Shown here: piece by piece, positions 1-7,025 of the stretch
Layout of the letters: every line of letters begins with the position of its first letter
Numbering within the stretch: the stretch's first letter is position 1
DNA from: JAYTQG01 sp043746815
Lineage (GTDB): Bacteria > Actinomycetota > Thermoleophilia > Miltoncostaeales > Miltoncostaeaceae
Direction of reading: 5' to 3'
DNA length: 11,224 nucleotides
NCBI GenBank assembly: GCA_043746815.1
Contig: JAYTQG010000064.1
Span: 1-11,224 of the forward strand
The notes under the pieces: generated by a model
Databases searched by the model: none
Told to the model about the DNA's origin: nothing
What the model saw: only the letters and a program-made list of their open reading frames with translations
Made by a program: the position numbers and the translations under genes

Positions 1-120
1 GCGTACAAGCACGAGGGGTTCTGGGCACCAATGGACACCCTGAAGGACAAACAGAGTCTCGATGCCATGGTTGAAGCCGGTGGAGGCCCCTGGCAGCTCT
101 GGTTGAACGGCAACGCGTGA
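1..120 (+). CDS. rfbF: Glucose-1-phosphate cytidylyltransferase, C-terminal end (partial)
   Basis: Only the last 39 codons are inside the window; the gene enters from the left and stops at TGA 118-120. The visible tail contains YKHEGFWAPMDTLKDK and then GGPWQLW. This closely resembles the C-terminus of RfbF (KHDGFW-PMDTLRDK...APW-VW, from memory). RfbF joins CTP and glucose-1-phosphate to give CDP-glucose, the cytosolic precursor of CDP-linked 6-deoxy and 3,6-dideoxy sugars of O-antigens and other surface glycans. The next gene starts at GTG 117, overlapping this stop as GTGA, so the two are probably co-transcribed and translationally coupled. CDP-glucose 4,6-dehydratase (rfbG) is the usual partner but is not in the window; it would have to lie to the left. 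The family call rests on the diagnostic C-terminal motif only. The catalytic N-terminal nucleotidyltransferase domain cannot be seen. Confidence 0.9.
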   Translation, partial: AYKHEGFWAPMDTLKDKQSLDAMVEAGGGPWQLWLNGNA

Positions 121-785
121 TCGGGCTGGCACTCCCCCGCCCGGCTGGACGGGCGCTCCGGGTGCTGGCGATTGGGTGTCATTCGGATGACATCGAGATC
201 GGTGCAGGCGGGACGCTTCTCAGCCTGATCGCCGCGCGACCAGAGATTGAACTGTCCTGGGTGGTCCTTTGCGCAAGTGGAGCGCGCGGAGGCGAGGCCC
301 GTGCAAGTGCCGCCGACTTTTGCAAGGGGCTTTCCCAGCCAGCCCAGATCATGACGGGCGAATTTCGAGACGGATTTCTGCCCTATGACGGCGCGAGCGT
401 GAAGGCATTCTTCGAAGAGCAGCTCAAACCCATCCAACCAGATGTCGTGATCACTCAACGGCGGCATGACTTGCACCAAGACCACCGCCTCTGCGCCGAA
501 CTCACCTGGAACACATTTCGCGACCACCTCATCCTGGAATACGAGATCCCGAAGTTCGATGGCGATCTCGGAGCACCGAGTGTGTTCGTGCCGCTCACTC
601 CAGAGGTGCTTGAGCGCAAGGTGGATCTCTTGATGCGCCACTTCGCCAGCCAGCGGTCCAAAGGCTGGTTTACGCCGGACCTGTTTCGCGCGCTCCCACG
701 AATCCGCGGGATGGAGTGCCAGTCGCCGACGGGGCTGGCCGAAGCCTTCTACGCCCGCAAGGTGCCGCTTACACTCGGCAATTAG
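117..785 (+). CDS. PIG-L family (LmbE-like) deacetylase
   Basis: This 222-residue protein starts at GTG 117 inside the rfbF stop (GTGA). It has the two metal-site motifs of the PIG-L/LmbE/MshB family. The first is GCHSDDIEIGAGGTL near residues 20-34, a variant of the usual HPDDE in which His22 and Asp25 would bind zinc. The second is HQDH at 120-123, equivalent to HPDH. A family-typical tail follows (SQRSKGWF, then RGMECQSPTGLAEAF). Known members are zinc-dependent N-deacetylases acting on GlcNAc-containing substrates. Next to rfbF and many glycosyltransferases, the likely job is removal of an acetyl group from an amino sugar or glycan intermediate. There is no signal peptide or membrane segment, so it should be cytosolic. 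No clear Shine-Dalgarno sequence is visible and coupling to rfbF is likely. Its stop TAG (783-785) overlaps the stop of the convergent glycosyltransferase gene. The family is firm; the substrate is unknown. Confidence 0.87.
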   Translation: MIGLALPRPAGRALRVLAIGCHSDDIEIGAGGTLLSLIAARPEIELSWVVLCASGARGGEARASAADFCKGLSQPAQIMTGEFRDGFLPYDGASVKAFFEEQLKPIQPDVVITQRRHDLHQDHRLCAELTWNTFRDHLILEYEIPKFDGDLGAPSVFVPLTPEVLERKVDLLMRHFASQRSKGWFTPDLFRALPRIRGMECQSPTGLAEAFYARKVPLTLGN

Positions 786-1822
786 AACCGCTGGCGACGC
801 GCTTTCAGCGTGAGGTACACCTTCTCGATCGTGTCGATTGCGAAGGGTGGCAGATAGCTCCCGATTGCCATTGTGGCCGCCCGGGCGCTTGGACGAACCC
901 TTATCAGTCGAAGCGCTTCACGACGTAGCACGACCCGATCGCGGTCACGCAGCGCAAGGCGCGCCCGCGCCAGGTGAAGACTTGACCGGGGACGACGCGC
1001 GTGTTCGCTCAACGCCTTGTGGCGGTCGTACGTCATCGGGATTGTCCGGGCGAGGCTCTTCAGCACACGCAGCTCGTTCGCCGCAAACGCGGCGGTCTGT
1101 TCATCTCCCCCGCGACTCAACGACGCTCCTTGAACGCGGTAGCGGTAGATCGGCTCGTGAATCGTGCGGACCAAACACCCTCCGGCTGCGACGCGAAGCC
1201 AGAGATCCAGATCCTCGGCAGCCCCGAGGGACTCATTGAAGCCACCTGAATCCTCGAACGCTGCGCGACGAAATGTCAACCCGTTGTAGAAAAATGGGCC
1301 GCGAAGAATCTGAAGGAACGCCCGCTCCCGGTCCGAGGTGTCGAGTGGAGGCGGATCGTTCGCTTGGATTCGGGCGACACCATCTTCGTAAAAGCGGACC
1401 GCGCATGTGGCAACAAGATCCGCGCCACCATCAAGCGCGCGCAGAGTCCGCTCGAGAAACGTCGGCTCCAAAAGGTCGTCCGCGTCGAAAATGACGAAGT
1501 ACTGACCTCGAGCCATCGCTGCTGCGACGTTGCGTGCGACGGAAGGGCCACCATTAGTCGCAAGTCGGACATACCCGATACGCGGATCCGTGCGAAATGG
1601 AGCAACGCATTCGCCAAGGCCATCCGGCGAATGGTCATCGACCACGATCAGTTCCCAATCGGCAAGGGTCTGATTGAGAACCGACTGGATCGCAGGACCG
1701 ATGTGCTCGGCCGCTCCGTACGCTGCCATAAGAAGGCTGAAGGTGACACCCTCCGCTGTCTCAACGACGTGCGGTTCAGAGGCCTGGCCAGTCTGGCGTT
1801 GGGTTTCGGGGATACGCGACAC
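782..1822 (-). CDS. Family 2 glycosyltransferase (third GT2 module of a tandem set)
   Basis: A 346-residue GT-A fold glycosyltransferase. It shows the nucleotide-binding start FSLLMAAYG (28-36), VVDDHSPD (60-67), the metal-binding DADD (113-116) and the AEDLDLWLRV acceptor-side motif (202-211). Members move a sugar from a nucleotide donor to a growing glycan on the cytosolic face. A roughly 110-residue, helix-rich C-terminal extension follows the catalytic domain. It matches the end of the preceding gene's second module (LSRGGD against LSFGGD; SYLPPFAIDTI against TYLPGPAIRTV). The start is GTG at 1822, immediately after the TAA of the upstream gene and in the same frame. Translation probably depends on re-initiation, helped by an AAAGG sequence inside the end of the upstream gene. 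It is the last gene of the leftward operon and its TAA (784-782) overlaps the PIG-L stop. Donor and acceptor cannot be predicted. Confidence 0.88.
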   Translation of the reverse strand: MSRIPETQRQTGQASEPHVVETAEGVTFSLLMAAYGAAEHIGPAIQSVLNQTLADWELIVVDDHSPDGLGECVAPFRTDPRIGYVRLATNGGPSVARNVAAAMARGQYFVIFDADDLLEPTFLERTLRALDGGADLVATCAVRFYEDGVARIQANDPPPLDTSDRERAFLQILRGPFFYNGLTFRRAAFEDSGGFNESLGAAEDLDLWLRVAAGGCLVRTIHEPIYRYRVQGASLSRGGDEQTAAFAANELRVLKSLARTIPMTYDRHKALSEHARRPRSSLHLARARLALRDRDRVVLRREALRLIRVRPSARAATMAIGSYLPPFAIDTIEKVYLTLKARRQRF

Positions 1823-3907
1823 TTACTTTTCGGCCTTTCTCAGCGGCCCGCGCCCGGTTACCGACAGCACGGTCCGGATTGCTGGACCCGGGAGGTACGT
1901 CAAGGCATACACGCCAAGATTTCTTGGTCGAGGCGAGTCCCGAATAACCTTGAGCGCACTCCGGCGCGCGAGTGGACGATCGCCCGTGCGCAGCGCGCGT
2001 CGCATCGTCGCGACGTCGAGTGCGCCGACCGAGGCGCGAACGTTGACATCCAGCGCCGCCCGACGACTGACGTTTAGTGGCGTCTGTTCTGCGATGCGCT
2101 CCAGCATGCGAAGGCTCGCTTCTGCGACCTCCGAAGCATTGTCACCACCAAAACTCAACGATCCTTCGCGGATTCGATAGAAATACAGCGGCTCGTCGAC
2201 GACCCGAATCTTGTAGCCGGATGTGGCAATCCGAACCCAAAGTTCGTGATCCTCTCCAATGCGAAGCTCGGGGTCATACCCGCCCACGGCTTCAAAGGCC
2301 TCACGAGTGATCGTGGTGCCGTGGTAGTTAAACGGATTGCCCAACATGTGGAGAATGGCGGCCTCGGGGTCTCCGGAGCCCCAGACCTCGGGCATCGGAC
2401 TGACCCTACTCGGGCGCCCGTCGCCGTAAAAGCGGACGGGTGGGACGCCGACGACGTCCGGCGGCTCGTCGACTTCGAGGATCTCTCCAACACGTTCCAG
2501 GTAATTTGGCGCCAGGAGATCGTCCGAGTCGAGGACGGTGAAGTACCGTCCGGTGGCGACGCTGGCAGCATAGTTACGGGAAGCCCCGGGTCCGACGTTG
2601 CTGCCCAATCGGACAATCCGAATGCGTGCCAACCCCTCGAACGCTCTCGCAACCTCCGAGAGGTTGTCCGGAGAACAATCATCAATGATGATCAGCTCCC
2701 AGTCACGGCGCGTTTGGGCGAGAACCGAGTGGATGGACTCGGCGATCCAAGACTCCGTTCCGAAGGCGGGGGAGAGGATACTGAAGGTGACATCGCCCTC
2801 TTGCGGAACGTTGCCCGTCGGGCGCGTTGTCGGCAGTGATGGAATCTTGACCGCGGGCCTGCGCGACGGACGTGGCGGCGTCAACACACTCTCCCGACGT
2901 AGGCGCTCTTGCGCGTCTGAGATCAACCCCTGGAAGCGATTCTTGGGTCGGTGAAGGCGCCGCATGAGCGTCGGAGACAGCTGGAGACCACCAAGAACCA
3001 GGCCGCTCCGCGGATTCCGGCGAGCCGAGAAGGAGAGGCGTGCTTGTTCGAGGGCGAGCTGGTCGTCGCCGGCAAGGAGCGCCTCGCGCGCCAAACGCAG
3101 TGCCCGATGCGCTCTGATATCCGCAAGGCCACGGCGGGCAATCCGCCGCTGTTCGCCGCTTAGATCCAGACATTCCAATGCCCGGACCAGCGTTGCATCC
3201 GAGGTGAGTTCGAAGGAATCAAGGCGGTCCGTGTTCCGCGATGCCGAATCACTGCGATGGCGATAGATCGCGAGTGGTTGTCCGACAACGGCGATCCCTT
3301 GACGAGTGCCAGCGACACGAAGCCAGGTATCCCAGTCCTCAAGACCAGGAAGGTCCTCCGCAAAGCCTCCGATCGCCTCGAGGGTCGAACGTCGAACGGT
3401 GGCTCCCGCGTAGATGAAATTTCTGCTGAGGAGATTGGCCAAGACATGTTCGGGGTCGTCCAATGCTGGCGTCCGGACCCGCATGCCTTTCAGGTAGGTC
3501 TGGGTTGCCAGACGTCCCTTCTCTTCGAGGAAGACGAGGGCGTCGCAGGACACCATGGCAACGTCAGGTCGTCGATCGAGGATTTGACCAACCTCTGCGA
3601 AGTACGCGGGCAGGAGTTGATCGTCGCTGTCGAGACAGGTCAGGTACCGGCCATGGGCTTCGCGTGCGGCGACGTTACGCGCCCCGCCGATCCCGTTGTT
3701 GTCTTGACGGATCAGCCGGATGCGAGTGTCCGACATGTACGACTCAACAATGCGGGCCATCTCGTCGGAGGGGCCATTGTCGACGACGATCAGCTCCCAA
3801 TCCGCCCGGGTCTGCCGCAGGACTGACTCAATCGTCTCTGCGACGTACCGTTCGGTCCGATACGCGGGCGTGATGACGCTGAATCCGATTCCCGAGGTTG
3901 TGCTCAT
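1823..3907 (-). CDS. Two-module family 2 glycosyltransferase
   Basis: A 694-residue protein with two GT2 catalytic modules. Module 1 (about residues 9-325) has FSVITPAY, VVDNGPSD (42-48), DSDD (93-96) and LEDWDTWLRV (189-198). A basic, proline-rich linker (about 340-372) follows. Module 2 (about 375-685) has FSILSPAFG, IIDDCSPD, DSDD (460-463) and GEDHELWVRI (551-560). Both would transfer sugars from nucleotide donors in the cytosol, perhaps adding two successive residues of a repeat unit. I chose ATG 3907 because it overlaps the stop of the upstream epimerase gene as ATGA and because the GT2 fold begins eight residues later. An ATG at 3991 would add 28 low-complexity residues and an 88-base overlap. 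No membrane segments are seen. Module 1 carries a changed nucleotide-site sequence (VDN instead of VDD), so the two modules may differ in donor or activity. Confidence 0.88.
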   Translation of the reverse strand: MSTTSGIGFSVITPAYRTERYVAETIESVLRQTRADWELIVVDNGPSDEMARIVESYMSDTRIRLIRQDNNGIGGARNVAAREAHGRYLTCLDSDDQLLPAYFAEVGQILDRRPDVAMVSCDALVFLEEKGRLATQTYLKGMRVRTPALDDPEHVLANLLSRNFIYAGATVRRSTLEAIGGFAEDLPGLEDWDTWLRVAGTRQGIAVVGQPLAIYRHRSDSASRNTDRLDSFELTSDATLVRALECLDLSGEQRRIARRGLADIRAHRALRLAREALLAGDDQLALEQARLSFSARRNPRSGLVLGGLQLSPTLMRRLHRPKNRFQGLISDAQERLRRESVLTPPRPSRRPAVKIPSLPTTRPTGNVPQEGDVTFSILSPAFGTESWIAESIHSVLAQTRRDWELIIIDDCSPDNLSEVARAFEGLARIRIVRLGSNVGPGASRNYAASVATGRYFTVLDSDDLLAPNYLERVGEILEVDEPPDVVGVPPVRFYGDGRPSRVSPMPEVWGSGDPEAAILHMLGNPFNYHGTTITREAFEAVGGYDPELRIGEDHELWVRIATSGYKIRVVDEPLYFYRIREGSLSFGGDNASEVAEASLRMLERIAEQTPLNVSRRAALDVNVRASVGALDVATMRRALRTGDRPLARRSALKVIRDSPRPRNLGVYALTYLPGPAIRTVLSVTGRGPLRKAEK

Positions 3908-4458
3908 ACCCGAGACGTCTCGGCGACGGGCACGTAGTTTGGGTACGCCCGGTCGCGCGGGGACATCACTCGTCGCAGTGTGGGTGGCCATTCGATAGCA
4001 ACGACGGGATCATCCCAACGAACGCCCTGGCCCGCATCCGGCGAGTAAAACTCGGACATTTGGTAGACGATTTCCGTGTTGTCGGTCAGTGTCTGATACC
4101 CGTGAGCCACTCCCGGTGGGACGTAGAGCGCCCGGTGGTTCGTGGCAGAAAGTTCGACGCCAATCCATTCCAGATACGTTGCCGATTCGGGACGAAGGTC
4201 CACCAGAACGTCGTAGATAGCTCCGCGGGTACAGCGTACGAGCTTCGCCTCAGCATGCGGGACGGCCTGGAAATGCATCCCCCGAAGCGTCCCGGCCACG
4301 TGGTTGGTGGCGATGCTGGATTGCACCGTCACGTCGGCAAGGCCAGCGGCAGCAAACTCCCGAGCACACCAGGTCCGGGCGAAGCCGCCGCGCTCGTCGC
4401 TCATCATCTCGATGTCCACGAGCACGGCCCCGGTGAGGGTGGTCTCGGTCAGAATCAC
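3904..4458 (-). CDS. rfbC: RmlC-like nucleotide-sugar 3,5-epimerase (dTDP-4-dehydrorhamnose 3,5-epimerase family)
   Basis: A 184-residue cupin enzyme of the RmlC family, which epimerises C3 and/or C5 of 4-keto-6-deoxy nucleotide sugars. All the landmarks I know for RmlC are present: DERGGFART (21-29), RGMHFQ with the catalytic base His62, Lys72, PPGVAHGY (114-121), Tyr132 and Tyr138 in VYQMSEFYSP, and Asp169. The GTG start at 4458 gives 20 residues before the DxRG strand, as in known RmlC proteins. It sits five bases after the dehydrogenase stop and overlaps the next glycosyltransferase by ATGA. No rmlA, rmlB or rmlD is in the window, so its substrate is open: dTDP-4-keto-6-deoxyglucose made by enzymes elsewhere, or a CDP-linked keto sugar fed by the neighbouring rfbF. 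Full catalytic set and normal length; no sign of decay. The symbol denotes the family, not proven dTDP specificity. Confidence 0.9.
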   Translation of the reverse strand: MILTETTLTGAVLVDIEMMSDERGGFARTWCAREFAAAGLADVTVQSSIATNHVAGTLRGMHFQAVPHAEAKLVRCTRGAIYDVLVDLRPESATYLEWIGVELSATNHRALYVPPGVAHGYQTLTDNTEIVYQMSEFYSPDAGQGVRWDDPVVAIEWPPTLRRVMSPRDRAYPNYVPVAETSRV

Positions 4459-4463
4459 GCGGC

Positions 4464-5783
4464 CTACCAGCCGACCCCATAGTAGCGAACGTCGTCGCGA
4501 CGCTTGGCGGCGTCAGGGAGGCGCACCAGGTCGATGACCGTCAGGCGGCCGTTGGCCCTGCTGATGGCCTCCACTACCTCCGGTTCCTTCGTTCCGGCGA
4601 TGCAGATCTCCGCGTGGTCCATGACCTCGTCAACGGAACCCGTCAGGAGCTCCGCGATGTGGGGAAGGTGCTCGGCGATGTACTCGCGGTTGGCACCCAT
4701 CAGGTGCGAGAGCGCAACGTTCGCGTCATAGACCTTGATGTCGTACCCCTTCCCGATCAGCCGCTCGGCGAGCTCCACCAACGGGCTCTCCCGCAGGTCA
4801 TCGGTGCCCGGTTTGAACGACAGGCCGAAGATACCGACCCGCTTGCGCCCAGTTTTCATCACGATGTCGAGTGTTCGACGCAGGTGCGCATCATTGGAGG
4901 CAAGAACGTTTGCCAGGATCGGAACCTCCACACTTCGACTGCGAGCAGTGTGAACAATGGCACGGAGATCCTTCGGCAGACACGATCCGCCGAACGCAAA
5001 TCCGGGCTTCAGGTACGCCGTTGAGATATTCAGCTTGGTGTCCGCCAGGAAGATCTCCATGACCTCGTGCGAGTCGAGATCGAGGGCCTGGCAGATGGCC
5101 CCGATCTCGTTCGCGAAGCCGACCTTCAATCCATGGAAGCTGTTGTCAACGTACTTCGTCATCTCCGCGACGCGCACCGGAACGCGGAACCGGGGGCCGG
5201 GAAGTCCCTCGTAGAGCGACATGACCAGGTCACCGCTGACGGCGTCGCTCTCGCCGACGACCGTCTTCGGCGGATCGTTGAAGTCGCGAACGCTGGTTCC
5301 TTCTCGGAGGAACTCCGGGTTGACGCAGACACCAAAATCGGTGCCAGCACGCTTGCCGGAGGCGTTTTCGAGGATCGGCATGAGAACGTGCTCGCAGGTG
5401 CCCGGGACCATCGTCGACCGAAAGACGACCACGTGACGTCCGGTTTTGGTCGCGAGCGCATGACCGATGTCCTCGCACACCCGCTCCAGGTACTCCGTCG
5501 AGAGGCTTCCGTCCGGCGCAGAGGGCGTTCCGACACACACCAGCGAGACATCGCTTCCGTGCACGGCCTGGGCGGCATCGGTCGTTGCACGAAGCGCCCC
5601 GGAGGCGACCACCGCGGCGGTCAGTTCACCGATGCGCTCCTCCACGACCGGTGCGCGACCGGCGGTCACCATCTCGACCTTGGATGGGTTGGCGTCCACG
5701 CCGATCACCTGGTGACCGCGGTCCGCGAAACACGCCGCCGAAACGCAGCCCACGTAGCCCAGCCCAAAGATGCTGATGTTCAC
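4464..5783 (-). CDS. Nucleotide-sugar dehydrogenase, AlgD-like (probable GDP-mannose 6-dehydrogenase)
   Basis: A 439-residue NAD-dependent dehydrogenase that oxidises C6 of a nucleotide hexose to a uronic acid. The N-terminal Rossmann fold is NISIFGLGYVG. Then come VGTPSAPDG, NPEFLRE, the active-site lysine region VAEMTKYVDN (Lys210), FANEIG, and the nucleophile in FAFGGSCLPKD (Cys268). The C-terminal UDP/GDP-binding domain contains SFKPGTDDLRESPLVELAE. Three traits favour the GDP-mannose (AlgD) branch over UDP-glucose dehydrogenases: SCLPKD rather than SCFPKD, KLNIS before the PGFAFGG loop, and DFNDPP after NPEFLRE. The catalytic positions also match my recollection of Pseudomonas AlgD (436 aa, Cys268). 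I chose GTG 5783 because GAGGAA lies five bases upstream and the Rossmann fold starts at once; an in-frame GTG at 5843 would add 20 unrelated residues. The product would be GDP-mannuronate. UDP-glucose remains possible. Confidence 0.9.
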   Translation of the reverse strand: MNISIFGLGYVGCVSAACFADRGHQVIGVDANPSKVEMVTAGRAPVVEERIGELTAAVVASGALRATTDAAQAVHGSDVSLVCVGTPSAPDGSLSTEYLERVCEDIGHALATKTGRHVVVFRSTMVPGTCEHVLMPILENASGKRAGTDFGVCVNPEFLREGTSVRDFNDPPKTVVGESDAVSGDLVMSLYEGLPGPRFRVPVRVAEMTKYVDNSFHGLKVGFANEIGAICQALDLDSHEVMEIFLADTKLNISTAYLKPGFAFGGSCLPKDLRAIVHTARSRSVEVPILANVLASNDAHLRRTLDIVMKTGRKRVGIFGLSFKPGTDDLRESPLVELAERLIGKGYDIKVYDANVALSHLMGANREYIAEHLPHIAELLTGSVDEVMDHAEICIAGTKEPEVVEAISRANGRLTVIDLVRLPDAAKRRDDVRYYGVGW

Positions 5784-5788
5784 GTTGA

Positions 5789-5794
5789 TTCCTC
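5789..5794 (-). promoter_or_regulatory. Ribosome binding site GAGGAA of the dehydrogenase gene
   Basis: On the minus strand GAGGAA ends five bases before GTG 5783. It is the clearest Shine-Dalgarno match in the leftward operon and decides the start of the AlgD-like gene in favour of 5783 over the in-frame GTG at 5843. It lies in a 46-base gap, the only appreciable intergenic space of that operon. I saw no convincing promoter in the gap. Confidence 0.75.
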
Positions 5795-5829
5795 GCTCGA
5801 GTCCGTTCGACCGGCGCAGCGCGCCCAAG

Positions 5830-7023
5830 TCATTTGATCGCACCGACGGTTGTCGGCGCTTCCCCCACCTGACCGGAAGCCCGCTGAACGTCCGGGGGGT
5901 TCCACTCCCCTGGCAAGGCCAGCAGCATGCGGCGATAGCGGGCCGTCATGTGTTCCAAGCCTGCGTAGCGCGTGACGTCCTCGCGAGCCGTGTGTGACAA
6001 CACCCGGTAGTGGCCGGGGTCGTCCAACAATGGAGCGATCGCCGCGACCAGTGCTGGCACGTCACCAAGTGGCACGACGGCGCCGTTTCGGCCGGTTCGA
6101 ACAAGATCGTCGAGGTCGCCAACGCCCGTCACGACAGCGGGAAGGCCACAGGCCATCGCCTCCATCATCGCGATCGACAGTCCCTCGAAACGGCTGGGGA
6201 GAACGAAAATGCGGGCGGACCGGTAGACACTTGCGACGTCAGTACGTTGGCCAAGAAAATCGATGGCGTCAGCAACCCCGAGGCGCTCGGCCTGCGCGAC
6301 GAGCGTCTCGCGCAAGGGGCCCTCACCTGCGACCGCGGCGCGGAGGTTAGGGCGTGTTCCGCGGAGTATCGCGACGGCCGCGATGAAGTCCTCTTGCTGC
6401 TTGCGGGCGATCAGACTGCCGACGGTAAGGAGGTCGTAGGGAACCTCTGCGCCAGTGTCCGCGGGTGAGAAGCGGTTCATGTCGATCGAGGCGGGCGTGA
6501 CGACGACACGGTCGGCCGGGATTCCCTCGGCGACCAGCCGCGCTTTGCCGCGAGTACCCATCGTTCCGACAAGGGTGCTGGACCGGATGACCTTGAGAAG
6601 CGCAGCTTCAAGCGCGGCAACGGGTCGCGGAAGACGTGACAGGAGCGCGTTGTCCGATGCCCAGCCTCCCCCTTCCCACTCTTCCCAACCGCCGATCATG
6701 TGGTACATCGACCGGGCCCGGACCGATCGCGCCGCGAGGTGAGCGTTGACTCCGTGGGGCATGATGTTCCACGAGATCACCCAGTCGGGGCGAATCTCAC
6801 GGGCTGCCCGACGGCAGAGGAGGGTCTTGCTTCCCGCCCGTCCAAGCACCCGAAGCTGCGACGGGGTCGGGACGCGAATCTCGAGTTTCGGCTCGCGGGC
6901 GAGCTCCTCGTCAACAGTGTCGGCGACGAGAACGATTCGCTCGACCTCTGGCACCGCGAGAAGCGGCATGAGGTGCGCGCGGAGCTGATTGGGATTGAAG
7001 GTGACGGTGGCGAGCAGCCGCAT
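5830..7023 (-). CDS. GT4-type glycosyltransferase (GT-B fold)
   Basis: A 397-residue retaining glycosyltransferase of the group 1/GT4 type. The N-terminal acceptor half includes a tryptophan- and glycine-rich segment, MIGGWEEWEGGGW (109-121). The C-terminal donor half has YDLLTVGSLIARKQQEDFI (196-214), VAGEGPLRE (231-239), DFLGQRTDV (255-263) and the nucleotide-sugar site SRFEGLSIAMMEAMACGLP, with the EX7E pair Glu280/Glu288. Enzymes of this group use UDP-, GDP- or ADP-sugars to extend lipid-linked glycans at the inner face of the membrane. GDP-mannuronate from the next gene is a possible donor but nothing in the sequence proves it. ATG 7023 lies two bases after the heparinase-like stop, with a weak GGA-containing site in that gene's end. 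A stretch rich in prolines and small residues follows the last helix. No signal peptide or transmembrane helix is seen. Family confident, specificity unknown. Confidence 0.88.
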   Translation of the reverse strand: MRLLATVTFNPNQLRAHLMPLLAVPEVERIVLVADTVDEELAREPKLEIRVPTPSQLRVLGRAGSKTLLCRRAAREIRPDWVISWNIMPHGVNAHLAARSVRARSMYHMIGGWEEWEGGGWASDNALLSRLPRPVAALEAALLKVIRSSTLVGTMGTRGKARLVAEGIPADRVVVTPASIDMNRFSPADTGAEVPYDLLTVGSLIARKQQEDFIAAVAILRGTRPNLRAAVAGEGPLRETLVAQAERLGVADAIDFLGQRTDVASVYRSARIFVLPSRFEGLSIAMMEAMACGLPAVVTGVGDLDDLVRTGRNGAVVPLGDVPALVAAIAPLLDDPGHYRVLSHTAREDVTRYAGLEHMTARYRRMLLALPGEWNPPDVQRASGQVGEAPTTVGAIK

Positions 7024-7025
7024 CG

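Noticed and set aside
1364..2839. Long plus-strand open frames opposite the glycosyltransferases (for example 1364-2077 and 2246-2839)
   Set aside because: They are antisense to clear GT2 domains and their translations show no recognisable motif. Long open frames opposite genes are expected in GC-rich DNA.
3908..3991. ATG 3991 as the start of the two-module glycosyltransferase
   Set aside because: It adds 28 Arg/Pro/Thr-rich residues with no family similarity and makes an 88-base overlap. The ATGA overlap at 3907-3904 is the normal coupling arrangement in this operon.
5067..5837. A 256-codon plus-strand frame opposite the dehydrogenase
   Set aside because: The minus strand encodes a complete dehydrogenase with all catalytic residues. 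The plus-strand product is rich in His, Arg and Gly with no domain signal.
5784..5843. GTG 5843 as the start of the dehydrogenase
   Set aside because: The extra 20 residues precede the Rossmann fold and do not resemble the family, while a GAGGAA ribosome binding site sits right before GTG 5783.
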